A stretch of DNA of 15,166 nucleotides. Origin: JBEKIK01 sp049509395 (GTDB lineage: Bacteria > Planctomycetota > Planctomycetia > Pirellulales > Thermoguttaceae). Where the stretch lies: contig JBEKZY010000101.1 of assembly GCA_049509395.1 (NCBI GenBank), positions 1 through 15,166 on the forward strand. Direction: 5' to 3'. Shown here piece after piece: positions 1 through 5,949 of this stretch. Positions within the stretch are counted from its first letter, which is position 1. Every line of letters begins with the position of its first letter. Position numbers and translations under genes: made by a program. Below the pieces are notes generated by a model. It was not told the origin of the DNA. It worked only from the letters and a program-made list of their open reading frames with translations, and ran no database searches.

Positions 1-232
1 AAAATTCTTTAGCCGAATAACCCATTGTTTCCTCAACGGTGCCGGCGAGCATCGTGGGCGGAAGGTCTATCTTGCCACGGAAGGCGATCCCCTTGAAATC
101 CTCTACGAACGAGCGATATCGCTCCTCGCTTCCCCGCAGTTCGGTCTCCGATGTTTCCAAATTGGCGATTCGACGCCGCAAATCCGCCAGTTCTATGAGA
201 AGTTGTTCTCGGGTTTTTTGGGAATCATTCAT
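1..232 (-). CDS. PAS-domain sensor protein, N-terminal part (cut by window edge)
   Basis: An open frame of 77 codons begins at ATG 232-230 and runs off the left edge without a stop. The first ~40 residues form a charged helix with heptad-like leucines (QLLIELADLRRRIANLE), followed by ELRGSEERYRSFVEDFKG, the linker typical of PAS domains in bacterial sensor kinases. The fragment ends in GTVEETMGYSAKEF, the 'lG.s.eE' helix of the PAS fold. A G-rich Shine-Dalgarno-like GGGGGA lies about 8 nt upstream. The output domain (histidine kinase, cyclase or other) lies outside the window, so only a PAS-type signalling role, probably cytoplasmic, can be claimed. The plus-strand frame over the same bases is a shadow. 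Confidence 0.8.
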   Translation of the reverse strand, partial: MNDSQKTREQLLIELADLRRRIANLETSETELRGSEERYRSFVEDFKGIAFRGKIDLPPTMLAGTVEETMGYSAKEF

Positions 233-299
233 TTGTAATTCCCCCAATTACGGAATGGTCGATTCATCTAACGGCTTGCCGGCCCTGCAACCCGGGGTG

Positions 300-491
300 C
301 TACGCTAAGAATTCATTCGCCAAATCGCAAAGTTCAGAATATGGGCAATTATTATTATACCATTTCAACACAATATTTCCAGGAAATCCAAACACATGGC
401 CGAGCCTTTGACTGATATTTTTGGAGAGATACAACATCTCAGATGTATCCAGGCATACCCGAGCCGGGCACATTGACGCTGCTAAGCGCAA
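300..491 (-). CDS. Possible small hypothetical ORF (weak)
   Basis: A 63-codon frame opens at TTG 491, with an internal ATG at 437, and ends at TAG 300. It sits between the terminator of the glutamate-synthase-like gene and the PAS gene, on the same strand. The product has a plausible but unrecognised composition (GHVFGFPGNIVLKWYNNN) with three cysteines. No Shine-Dalgarno is visible before either start and no family is recognised. It could be a small gene, the tail of a decayed gene, or chance. Confidence 0.2.
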   Translation of the reverse strand: MRLAASMCPARVCLDTSEMLYLSKNISQRLGHVFGFPGNIVLKWYNNNCPYSELCDLANEFLA

Positions 492-524
492 GTCTCTTGC
501 GCATGGTATTGTTTTTAGCGAAGC

Positions 525-567
525 AAAAAAAACGCAGAACGAAGAAAATCAATTCCGCGCTCTGCGT
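525..567 (-). terminator. Intrinsic terminator of the glutamate-synthase-like gene
   Basis: Read on the minus strand, the arm ACGCAGA (567-561) pairs with TCTGCGT (538-532). An inner partial stem CGCGGAA/TTCTTCG extends the pairing. The hairpin is followed at once by a run of seven to eight T (532-525). It starts 21 nt after the stop codon at 589, the usual placement of a rho-independent terminator, so transcription from the upstream gene probably ends here. Confidence 0.75.
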
Positions 568-588
568 ACTGCATTCCGTGTTCAGAGT

Positions 589-2193
589 TTAGCTGTTGAG
601 GATTTTTTCCGCCTCTTCCATGCCGGCGTCCATGATATACGGAATTCCGGAAACTTTGGCCGCTTCTTCGCTGAGCGCAATCAGGTCGGCGCGTTTTACC
701 GTATCCAGGCGGAAGCTGCGGGCGCCGGCCATGAGTTGGCTTAGTCCGGTCCGCAGCTTGTCGACGTAGGTATACATGGCCACCGCGCCTAGGGGCAATC
801 GGGCCATCTCGTCGCGGCCGAAGCGCTGGGCCAGGGTTTCGTAGGTCACGAAGATTTGCTCGGGCCGATCGCCGTAGGCGCTGACGGTATTGGGCAATTC
901 CTTCCATTTTGTGGGGCGGGAGTTGCGCAATACGCCTTCGATGTTGTCGCCCACGAAACCGGGAACCATCAATGCCCGGCCCATGCACACGGCGCGAAAA
1001 TACGGCGCGCCCATGGCCAGCACCTTGAAGATGTGGTCTTCAGTCGAAAAACCGCCGGCCATGGCCAGATCGGGGATCCACTCGCCGCGGGTGGCCAGTT
1101 TTTTGGCAAAACTATAAGCCATGGACTGCAAATAGAAGCTGGGAATTCCCCATTCTTCCATCATCCGCCAGGGGCTCATGCCGGTCCCGCCCCCGGACCC
1201 GTCGATAGTCAACAGATCGACGCGGGCCTTCGAGGACCATCTGATGGCCATGGCCAACTCGCGGGCGCCGTAGGCCCCGGTCTTGAGCGAAACCCGTTTC
1301 ACGCCGATCTTCCGCCGCAAGTATTCCACGGCCCGCAGGAAACCATCTTCCTCGATGAATCCCAGGCGCGAATGGCGTTCGAATTCCTTGATCGCTCCGG
1401 ATTTAAAGGCGGCTTGGATAGCCGGATCTTCGGGATTGGGCGTGACGATGTATCCTCGCTTGCGCAACTCCAAGGCCCGATCCAGGTCGCGGACCTTGAT
1501 TTCGCCGCCGATGCACTTTGCGCCTTGGCCCCACTTCAGTTCGATGGTTTCGACGCCCAGTTTTTCCACCACGTATTCGGCCACGCCCAGCCGGGTGTCT
1601 TCCACGTTCATCTGCACGATGATGTCGCCGAATTCATCCTTCCAGGATTTGTAAACGTCGATGCGGCGTTTCATTTCGGGCGAATTGGTCACTCGGCCGT
1701 TGCCGTTGCGCTGCAAGCCCGGATCGATTCCACACACGTTTTCGCCGATAACCAGGGAAATTCCGCAAATGGCCGCCCCGGCCGCCAAACCGTCCCAGTG
1801 AATCCGCGCGATATCGGTTGAACCCAAGGCGCCGGTAAAAATGGGCATCTTCATGCGCACGGGATGGGTGTGGCCGTAAACCGTCGAGGTGTCGACGTCC
1901 GGGAAAATCGCCTTGTCCGGATTGGCCTCGTCTATGGCCTCAGCGCCCAAGGCGTACCCCATGATGTTCAAATGCGAGTAATCGACCGGATAATTCTTGT
2001 CGCCGCCGGCGGTAAGCTCGCCGAAAGGTTCGGGATAGATCACTTCGCGCCCTCGCAGCGACGATTTGAATATCTCGCAATTTCCCACACAGCTATCAAG
2101 GCATCGCGTGCACAGGCCTGAGTAAGGTGCAACATTGCGAGATCGATTCCTGGTCTGCGATATGTCATTCCCACACGGCGTCTGCAAATTCAT
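589..2193 (-). CDS. Stand-alone FMN-binding glutamate-synthase-family protein
   Basis: The product (534 aa from the chosen start) matches the FMN/synthase domain of the glutamate synthase large subunit. Visible hallmarks are GQGAKCIGGEI (cognate of the GAKPGEGG loop), TIDGSGGGTGMSPW (phosphate/FMN loop) and MAGGFSTEDHIFKVLAMGA. The amidotransferase domain, the GXGXG domain and the usual CHLNTCPVG-type 3Fe-4S motif are absent, and no small subunit lies nearby, so the reaction is not certain. Instead there is an N-terminal cysteine cluster C28-x2-C31-x3-C35-x3-C39, possibly binding an iron-sulfur cluster. Start choice: AAAAAGG directly abuts an ATG at 2202 (zero spacing), but stands 9 nt from the ATG at 2193, which is preferred. 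The gene is monocistronic by its terminator and has a long leader. It probably acts as a cytoplasmic flavoprotein. Confidence 0.88.
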   Translation of the reverse strand: MNLQTPCGNDISQTRNRSRNVAPYSGLCTRCLDSCVGNCEIFKSSLRGREVIYPEPFGELTAGGDKNYPVDYSHLNIMGYALGAEAIDEANPDKAIFPDVDTSTVYGHTHPVRMKMPIFTGALGSTDIARIHWDGLAAGAAICGISLVIGENVCGIDPGLQRNGNGRVTNSPEMKRRIDVYKSWKDEFGDIIVQMNVEDTRLGVAEYVVEKLGVETIELKWGQGAKCIGGEIKVRDLDRALELRKRGYIVTPNPEDPAIQAAFKSGAIKEFERHSRLGFIEEDGFLRAVEYLRRKIGVKRVSLKTGAYGARELAMAIRWSSKARVDLLTIDGSGGGTGMSPWRMMEEWGIPSFYLQSMAYSFAKKLATRGEWIPDLAMAGGFSTEDHIFKVLAMGAPYFRAVCMGRALMVPGFVGDNIEGVLRNSRPTKWKELPNTVSAYGDRPEQIFVTYETLAQRFGRDEMARLPLGAVAMYTYVDKLRTGLSQLMAGARSFRLDTVKRADLIALSEEAAKVSGIPYIMDAGMEEAEKILNS

Positions 2194-2202
2194 ATTACAC
2201 AT

Positions 2203-2348
2203 CCTTTTTGTTAAAGCCCGTGCACCGCTGATCGCTCGGCATGCCTGTGCATCGGCTCAAGACCGGCTGCCGAGAATCGACCTACGGCCGATTTCCCCAA
2301 TCGGCAGCTTTAGATGGCGATTATAGTCAATGAGAATGGGTTTATAAA
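2203..2348 (-). promoter_or_regulatory. Candidate promoter and structured leader of the glutamate-synthase-like gene
   Basis: On the minus strand TATAAT (plus 2320-2325) stands 17 nt from TTTATA (2343-2348), a 4/6 match to the -35 box. The implied transcript has a ~115-nt leader. In it, a 7-bp hairpin (plus 2287-2293 with 2299-2305) shares bases with an alternative 8-bp pairing (2266-2273 with 2301-2308), so the two cannot form together. It does not match a riboswitch consensus I know. The promoter is assigned from sequence only. Confidence 0.3.
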
Positions 2349-2587
2349 TAATTTAGTTGCTAATACTTAGTATAAGATATGCTTATTAGACATCAAATCA
2401 TCCGAGAAATCCACTCGCCTGGCCAAACTCTTTAGACTGTAATCGCCTGGTAAAATGTGGGAATCAACAGTATTAGTATTTAAAATCTTTAATTCTGATA
2501 ATGTAAACTTATCGCGATTTCTGCTGTCCAAGGCTGGGTTGATGAAAAAGACAGCACAGACGTCGATTGCAATAAGATCGCTTTAAA

Positions 2588-2721
2588 AAGCCGAAAGAAT
2601 TGGGCATGTAGGGATTTTTGTGTCAGTGCCCAAGTGGCACGGTCATCTTGGCCGTGTTTCTTCACGGGCTGGAAGCCCGTGCCACCAACTGACACAAAAT
2701 TTCTTACAAGCCGAAAGAATT
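2588..2721. repeat. 14-bp direct repeats flanking the palindromic element
   Basis: AAGCCGAAAGAATT occurs at 2588-2601 and again at 2708-2721, bracketing the palindromic element. The spacing is what a target-site duplication or recombination-derived insertion would leave. The intervening 106 bp carry no open reading frame of note. Confidence 0.6.
2616..2699. repeat. REP-like palindromic element with three-way-junction design
   Basis: The outer arms TTTTGTGTCAGT (2616-2627) and ACTGACACAAAA (2688-2699) are perfect 12-bp inverted repeats. Inside, GTGGCACGG (2634-2642) pairs with CCGTGCCAC (2677-2685). Alternatively two hairpins form: CACGG/CCGTG (2638-2642, 2652-2656) and CACGGGCT-GGA-AGCCCGTG (2663-2681). 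The core resembles an interspersed element recalled from planctomycete genomes. It lies downstream of the PHA-family gene but lacks a T-tract on either strand, so it is not an intrinsic terminator. Confidence 0.8.
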
Positions 2722-2737
2722 TCCTGCCCGCATCCAA

Positions 2738-3040
2738 TCATGCCAGCAAGCCGTTTAATTCCTGGCGGATTTGCCGTTCGATGGAGCCTTTGAAAAGCAT
2801 TGCCGCCAAGGGCAGATTGGCATTGAGTTTTACGCTGGCGTCTTCCACTTGCACGGTGCCGGTAATGCCCATGCCCATGGCCTTGAATCCGAACGAAAAC
2901 GTGTGATCGGTCCAGTTTTCCCAGAGGTTGTTGACATGCGAGCCGTAGTGTTCGCGCACCACGTTGAATTTTTCTTTCAATCGGCGGGCGGCCTCTTCCC
3001 GGCCCAGGTTATGAGTAGTTGCCATGGAGATTTTGGGCAT
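2738..3040 (-). CDS. Polyhydroxyalkanoic acid system family protein (PHA_gran_rgn-like)
   Basis: The 100-aa product starts MPKISMATTHNLGREEAARRL and continues with alternating strand-like segments (HTFSFGFKAMGMGITGTVQV, ASVKLNANLPL) and a C-terminal helix (KGSIERQIRQELNGLL). This pattern and length fit the small PHA-system family (PF09650 type): an N-terminal strand, a 'H.L...EA..R' helix, then a beta sheet. Members are linked by annotation to PHA granules in proteobacteria; in planctomycetes the role is unclear and no PHA synthase is present here. The frame stays open upstream to 3160, but that part overlaps the end of the fucosidase gene and looks non-coding; ATG 3040 gives the family's normal length. 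It lies 58 bp after the fucosidase and may be co-transcribed. Probably cytoplasmic. Confidence 0.8.
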   Translation of the reverse strand: MPKISMATTHNLGREEAARRLKEKFNVVREHYGSHVNNLWENWTDHTFSFGFKAMGMGITGTVQVEDASVKLNANLPLAAMLFKGSIERQIRQELNGLLA

Positions 3041-3098
3041 AATAAAGCTTACCTTACCCTGTAGATCGGGACTAGTCAATAATAAAACCCGCCCCCTG

Positions 3099-4790
3099 TT
3101 ATTCCAATTTGATTTTGAAGACGACGGCCGCGTCGGACAGCTTGTTTGCCGCCGGTTCAATCACCAGCGCGTCGTCGCCCTGCGACCAGCGGACAACTTC
3201 GTCAGTGCCGAGTAATTGGATGCTCTCAATCCGCTTGTCAAGGAGCTTTGATTGTTTGCCCAACGACTTGATCTTTAGCGGTTGCGTCGGCCAGCCCAGG
3301 GCGATGGCGTAAAGCGTGTCGCCTTTTTGGGTGAAACGCATATCTTCGGCGGTGAAAGGTTTGCCTTTGCCCTCGTTAAAGCCCTGGTTGCTTATAGGCG
3401 CGGCGGATTCGATGGCCGGCCCTTCGCCAAACACCTTCCAAGGCCGGGTGCCGAATATGCACTGGCGGTTGACGTCCATCCAGTCGGCAATGCCCTCGAC
3501 GATCTTTACCTCGTCGGAATCGATGGTCCCGTCGGCGCGAACCGGGATGCTCAACAACAGGTTGCCGTTTTTGCTGACGATGTCGGCCAGGGTCTGGATT
3601 ACCGTCTTCGCGCTCTTGTAGCGATGGCGCTCGAAGACCGCCTTGTCGTAATGCCAGCCGCCGATGCAGGTATCGGTCTGCCAGACGAAGGGCTCGATGC
3701 GGTTGCTCTGCCCGCGCTCGATGTCCCAGACCATGCACTTGCGTTGTTGTTCGTTGAGTATCTTTCCATTCAGCACGGCCTCCAAATTCCCGCCGTGCCT
3801 GAGCATGTCGCTGTTGTAGAAGTGCGCGGCGATGCGCAATCCGGCGTCGCTCACGGGCCAGAGCGGCAGGGCTGTGTCGTCGAAGTACACCAGATCGGGC
3901 TGATACTTGTTAATCAGATCGACGGTGCGGTTATAAAATTTTTCGCAGTAGGCCGCGTCCGGAATGCTGCAACCCTTGGCGGCATCCCAACCCCAGAATC
4001 CGTGCATACTGCCGACCTGGTCGTAGTTCTTGCTGGGTGCGTGATTCTGGGCGTATAAATCCTGGGGATCGAATCCCTCCCACCACTGGCCTAGGCCGTC
4101 GGCGTTGGTGAGTTTGCCGTCGTAGGGCACGCCGGCCAACGGTCCGTTTTTGTCTGCTCCCTGAGTGATTTCATACCAGGTCCAGGCATGGGATGCATGA
4201 ATACTGACGCCGAAGCGCAGGCCGTTGGCCCGGGCGGCCTTGGCCCAGCCGCCGATGAGGTCTTTTTTGGGGCCCATATTGACCGAGTTCCAGGGCTGGT
4301 ATTTGCTGTCGAAGTTGTCGAAGTTGTCGTGATGATTGGCCAGCGCGCCGAAATACTGGGCCCCTGCCCTTTTGTAAAGTGCCATCAGTTTGTCCGGATC
4401 CCAGTTTTCGGCCTTCCACAGGTTGATGATATCTTTAAATCCGACCTTTGACGGATGCCCGTAATTCTCGCGGTGGAATTCGCCTTGCCGCTCGTTCTCG
4501 AAATACATGTTTCTGGCATACCAATCGCCCTGTTCAGGCTCGCACTGCGGACCCCAATGGGCCCAGATGCCGAACTTGGCGTCCCGAAACCACTCGGGCG
4601 TCTGATACTGTTCGAGCGACTCCCAAGTGGGCTCGAACTTGCCGGTCTGCATCGGTTCGGCGTCCGGGCCGATAAGCACCGTGGGCTTAACGTCATCGCC
4701 TCGGGCGGATGCCGATAGTATTAAAATGAAAATACAGACCAAACCCTTGAGGCTGCAATTTACAAACAACGATATGAGATTATGTTTCAT
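3099..4790 (-). CDS. Secreted alpha-L-fucosidase, glycoside hydrolase family 29
   Basis: The 563-aa product hydrolyses terminal alpha-L-fucose from glycans by the retaining GH29 mechanism. Family signatures are AKFGIWAHWGP near the N-terminus, the NHHDNFDNFDSKYQPWNSV block (cognate of the usual HHDGF...S.Y..WNS), DLIGGW, and PDLVYFDDTALPLW, whose first Asp of the FDD pair (D304) is the likely nucleophile. LADIVSKNGNLLLSIP is the conserved end of the GH29 barrel; the remaining residues form a C-terminal beta domain. MKHNLISLFVNCSLKG followed by LVCIFILILSASARG is a Sec-type signal peptide, so the enzyme is exported. ATG 4790 is preferred over an upstream ATG at 4835, because the extra 15 residues would precede the signal peptide and overlap the antitoxin. 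Its ATG lies 1 nt after the antitoxin stop, suggesting co-transcription. The substrate (fucoidan, host or algal glycans) is unknown. Confidence 0.93.
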   Translation of the reverse strand: MKHNLISLFVNCSLKGLVCIFILILSASARGDDVKPTVLIGPDAEPMQTGKFEPTWESLEQYQTPEWFRDAKFGIWAHWGPQCEPEQGDWYARNMYFENERQGEFHRENYGHPSKVGFKDIINLWKAENWDPDKLMALYKRAGAQYFGALANHHDNFDNFDSKYQPWNSVNMGPKKDLIGGWAKAARANGLRFGVSIHASHAWTWYEITQGADKNGPLAGVPYDGKLTNADGLGQWWEGFDPQDLYAQNHAPSKNYDQVGSMHGFWGWDAAKGCSIPDAAYCEKFYNRTVDLINKYQPDLVYFDDTALPLWPVSDAGLRIAAHFYNSDMLRHGGNLEAVLNGKILNEQQRKCMVWDIERGQSNRIEPFVWQTDTCIGGWHYDKAVFERHRYKSAKTVIQTLADIVSKNGNLLLSIPVRADGTIDSDEVKIVEGIADWMDVNRQCIFGTRPWKVFGEGPAIESAAPISNQGFNEGKGKPFTAEDMRFTQKGDTLYAIALGWPTQPLKIKSLGKQSKLLDKRIESIQLLGTDEVVRWSQGDDALVIEPAANKLSDAAVVFKIKLE

Positions 4791-4791
4791 A

Positions 4792-4980
4792 TTAACCGAC
4801 TTTTCCATCAATTGCTCTAATAGAGTCATGTTCAACTTGAGGTATTTTGTTAATCAATCGCTCGGGAAAACGTTTCTGTAAATCCATGAAATATTCACCG
4901 ATTTTTTTCATATCATGATCACACTCTTCCGCAATGCGACGACGGACTTCATGGATTTCTTCGACAAATTCATCGCTCAT
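4792..4980 (-). CDS. Putative antitoxin of a PIN-type toxin-antitoxin pair
   Basis: The 62-aa acidic helical protein begins MSDEFVEEIHEVRRRIAEEC and continues HDMKKIGEYFMDLQKRFP. This is the layout of the short partner proteins (V.EI..VR......D...I...L....) often encoded with YLETT-type PIN toxins. The start ATG overlaps the toxin stop by 4 nt (ATGA), and a strong AAAGGAG lies 9 nt upstream (4990-4996) inside the toxin gene. It presumably binds and inhibits the PIN nuclease. No DNA-binding fold is obvious, so whether it autoregulates is open. The fucosidase start follows its stop after one base. Function is assigned mainly from context and pattern. Confidence 0.72.
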   Translation of the reverse strand: MSDEFVEEIHEVRRRIAEECDHDMKKIGEYFMDLQKRFPERLINKIPQVEHDSIRAIDGKVG

Positions 4981-5462
4981 GGATCTTCACTCCTTTCCAA
5001 AAGTTCCTCGGGTGTACATATTGTCGGAACGGCAATGCCGTGTTCATCGTGAAACCGCGACAAACTGCGAATTACGTGCCCGTTTGCAATATGTTTCAAA
5101 TTCCAAGTGAGTAAATAATCCATTTTATAATGACAAGCCAAGGCAAGATGAAGGACATCTGTTTCAGCCGAGGCTGGTAAAACAATATATTGATGGAGTT
5201 CCGTAGCCAGTTGAATCACAACTTCCTTGACTTCCAATAAGGGAAATTCCTTTAGCAGAAATAATCTTTGTTGAGATAGTTCCTTATTGCCGCGTTCGAT
5301 TTCGCCAATTACAACAGGCAAGACAAAAATGCGATAGCCATCGCGTTTTTCCGCCCACCAAAATCTTGTCGCCGCTTGATGTGCCGCGGTAGCAAGAACT
5401 GGTGAAATGTCCCCAATCACAAAACTTGGAATCGTGGTTTCGAGATAGAGAGTTGGTTTCAT
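4977..5462 (-). CDS. PIN-domain ribonuclease toxin (VapC-like)
   Basis: The 161-aa product starts MKPTLYLETTIPSFVIGD, the first strand of the YLETTIPS subgroup of PIN domains. E8 occupies the first acidic position. Further acidic residues expected in the Mg-dependent active site are E54 (VVIGEIERG), E100/D102 (SAETDVLHLALA) and the TWNLKHIAN segment (residues 119-127), in which Asn replaces the more common Asp. VapC-type toxins cleave RNA, often tRNA. The gene precedes its antitoxin, the reverse of classic vapBC order but usual for this subgroup. A candidate extended -10 promoter lies about 40 nt upstream. The gene is less GC-rich than its neighbours, which fits acquisition by transfer. Confidence 0.85.
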   Translation of the reverse strand: MKPTLYLETTIPSFVIGDISPVLATAAHQAATRFWWAEKRDGYRIFVLPVVIGEIERGNKELSQQRLFLLKEFPLLEVKEVVIQLATELHQYIVLPASAETDVLHLALACHYKMDYLLTWNLKHIANGHVIRSLSRFHDEHGIAVPTICTPEELLERSEDP

Positions 5463-5495
5463 GGGAAATTAACCTAAAACCGCCGTTTACGCAAA

Positions 5496-5516
5496 GTCTA
5501 GTATAGCACTTTAGAC
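5496..5516 (-). promoter_or_regulatory. Candidate extended -10 promoter within an inverted repeat (TA operon)
   Basis: On the minus strand TGC-TATACT (the TATACT being plus 5500-5505) is an extended -10 element. It sits between the arms GTCTA (5512-5516) and TAGAC (5496-5500). The toxin ATG at 5462 would lie ~30 nt after the start of transcription. A repeat centred on the -10 box is a natural place for an autorepressor. No good -35 box is visible. Confidence 0.35.
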
Positions 5517-5587
5517 AAAAAAGAGATAGGCTTGGGACAAGGTCGTCAACGCCAAGCAGTGAGTGCCCGAGCCATAATTAGTGTAAA

Positions 5588-5896
5588 CTACTTATTTACC
5601 GCTCGCCCCAGGCGGTTTTCGACCCTAGCAATTCTTGATTTCAGTTCTCCGGCGTGACCTTTGCGGTAGTCAAGTTTCACGACACATTCCACGCGATCGC
5701 AGTCGGTGGTCAATTCTTCCACGCAACGCTTTACCACGTCCAGAACCTGGTCTAAATCGCCTTCGATGGTCGTGCCCATGGCGTGGCATTGATATTCCAG
5801 GCCGCTGCGCTCTACGATCTTCAGACATCGCGCCACGTAATCGCCCACGCTTTCGCCCTTGCCCAACGGGAACAAGCTGAATTCGACCAGGACCAT
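5588..5896 (-). CDS. MTH1187/YkoF-like thiamine-binding family protein
   Basis: The 102-aa product begins MVLVEFSLFPLGKGESVGDY, continues YQCHAMGTTIEGDLDQVLDVVKRC and ends in a charged helix. This matches the MTH1187 family (PF01910, former DUF77): a ferredoxin-like fold of about 100 residues, with the conserved 'FslfPlg.geSvs.yVa' start and 'T.iEGd.d.v...i..c' segment. Homologues bind thiamine or related pyrimidines and are thought to take part in salvage; no thiamine gene lies nearby. Start choice: AAAGG abuts an ATG at 5905 (zero spacing) but stands 9 nt from the ATG at 5896, where the family homology begins. It lies ~53 bp after the DoxX/Gfo cluster on the same strand and may be its last gene. 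Confidence 0.85.
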   Translation of the reverse strand: MVLVEFSLFPLGKGESVGDYVARCLKIVERSGLEYQCHAMGTTIEGDLDQVLDVVKRCVEELTTDCDRVECVVKLDYRKGHAGELKSRIARVENRLGRAVNK

Positions 5897-5949
5897 GGCA
5901 ATCATCCTTTGCAACTAGGAATATTCAGATTTTGTGTCAAAATAGTATG

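Larger units (their letters stand above)
233..588. other. Intergenic region with terminator and small palindrome
   Basis: This 356-bp gap between the PAS gene and the glutamate-synthase-like gene holds the intrinsic terminator at 525-567 and the weak small ORF at 300-491. It also holds a perfect 7-bp inverted repeat, GCGCAAG-TCT-CTTGCGC, at 486-502. No convincing promoter for the PAS gene could be picked out. Confidence 0.5.
2349..2737. other. AT-rich intergenic region with one palindromic repeat
   Basis: Apart from the palindromic repeat at 2616-2699 and its flanking 14-bp direct repeats, this stretch is AT-rich and shows no supported gene. The 82-codon minus frame across it reads through the repeat and has no recognisable protein character. 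Confidence 0.5.

Noticed and set aside
421..744. Plus-strand frame of 107 codons
   Set aside because: It crosses the terminator and the 3' end of the minus-strand gene; composition is not protein-like and no start signal is present.
856..1821. Long plus-strand frame of 321 codons
   Set aside because: It is the reverse-strand shadow of the clearly conserved glutamate-synthase-like gene and is rich in His/Gly/Ala with no family match.
2194..2320. Glutamine (glnA) riboswitch upstream of the glutamate-synthase-like gene
   Set aside because: The conserved bases of that motif as I remember them are not present; only generic competing stems are seen.
2489..2737. 82-codon minus-strand frame in the AT-rich gap
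   Set aside because: Its middle (VGGTGFQPVKKHG...) is the translation of the palindromic repeat; no ribosome site and no protein-like pattern outside the repeat.
3041..3160. N-terminal extension of the PHA-family protein
   Set aside because: The 40 extra residues overlap the fucosidase end, lack order (Ser/Arg/Pro-rich) and precede the family's usual first strand, which starts at ATG 3040.
4791..4835. Upstream ATG for the fucosidase
   Set aside because: It would put 15 residues before the signal peptide n-region and overlap the antitoxin gene.
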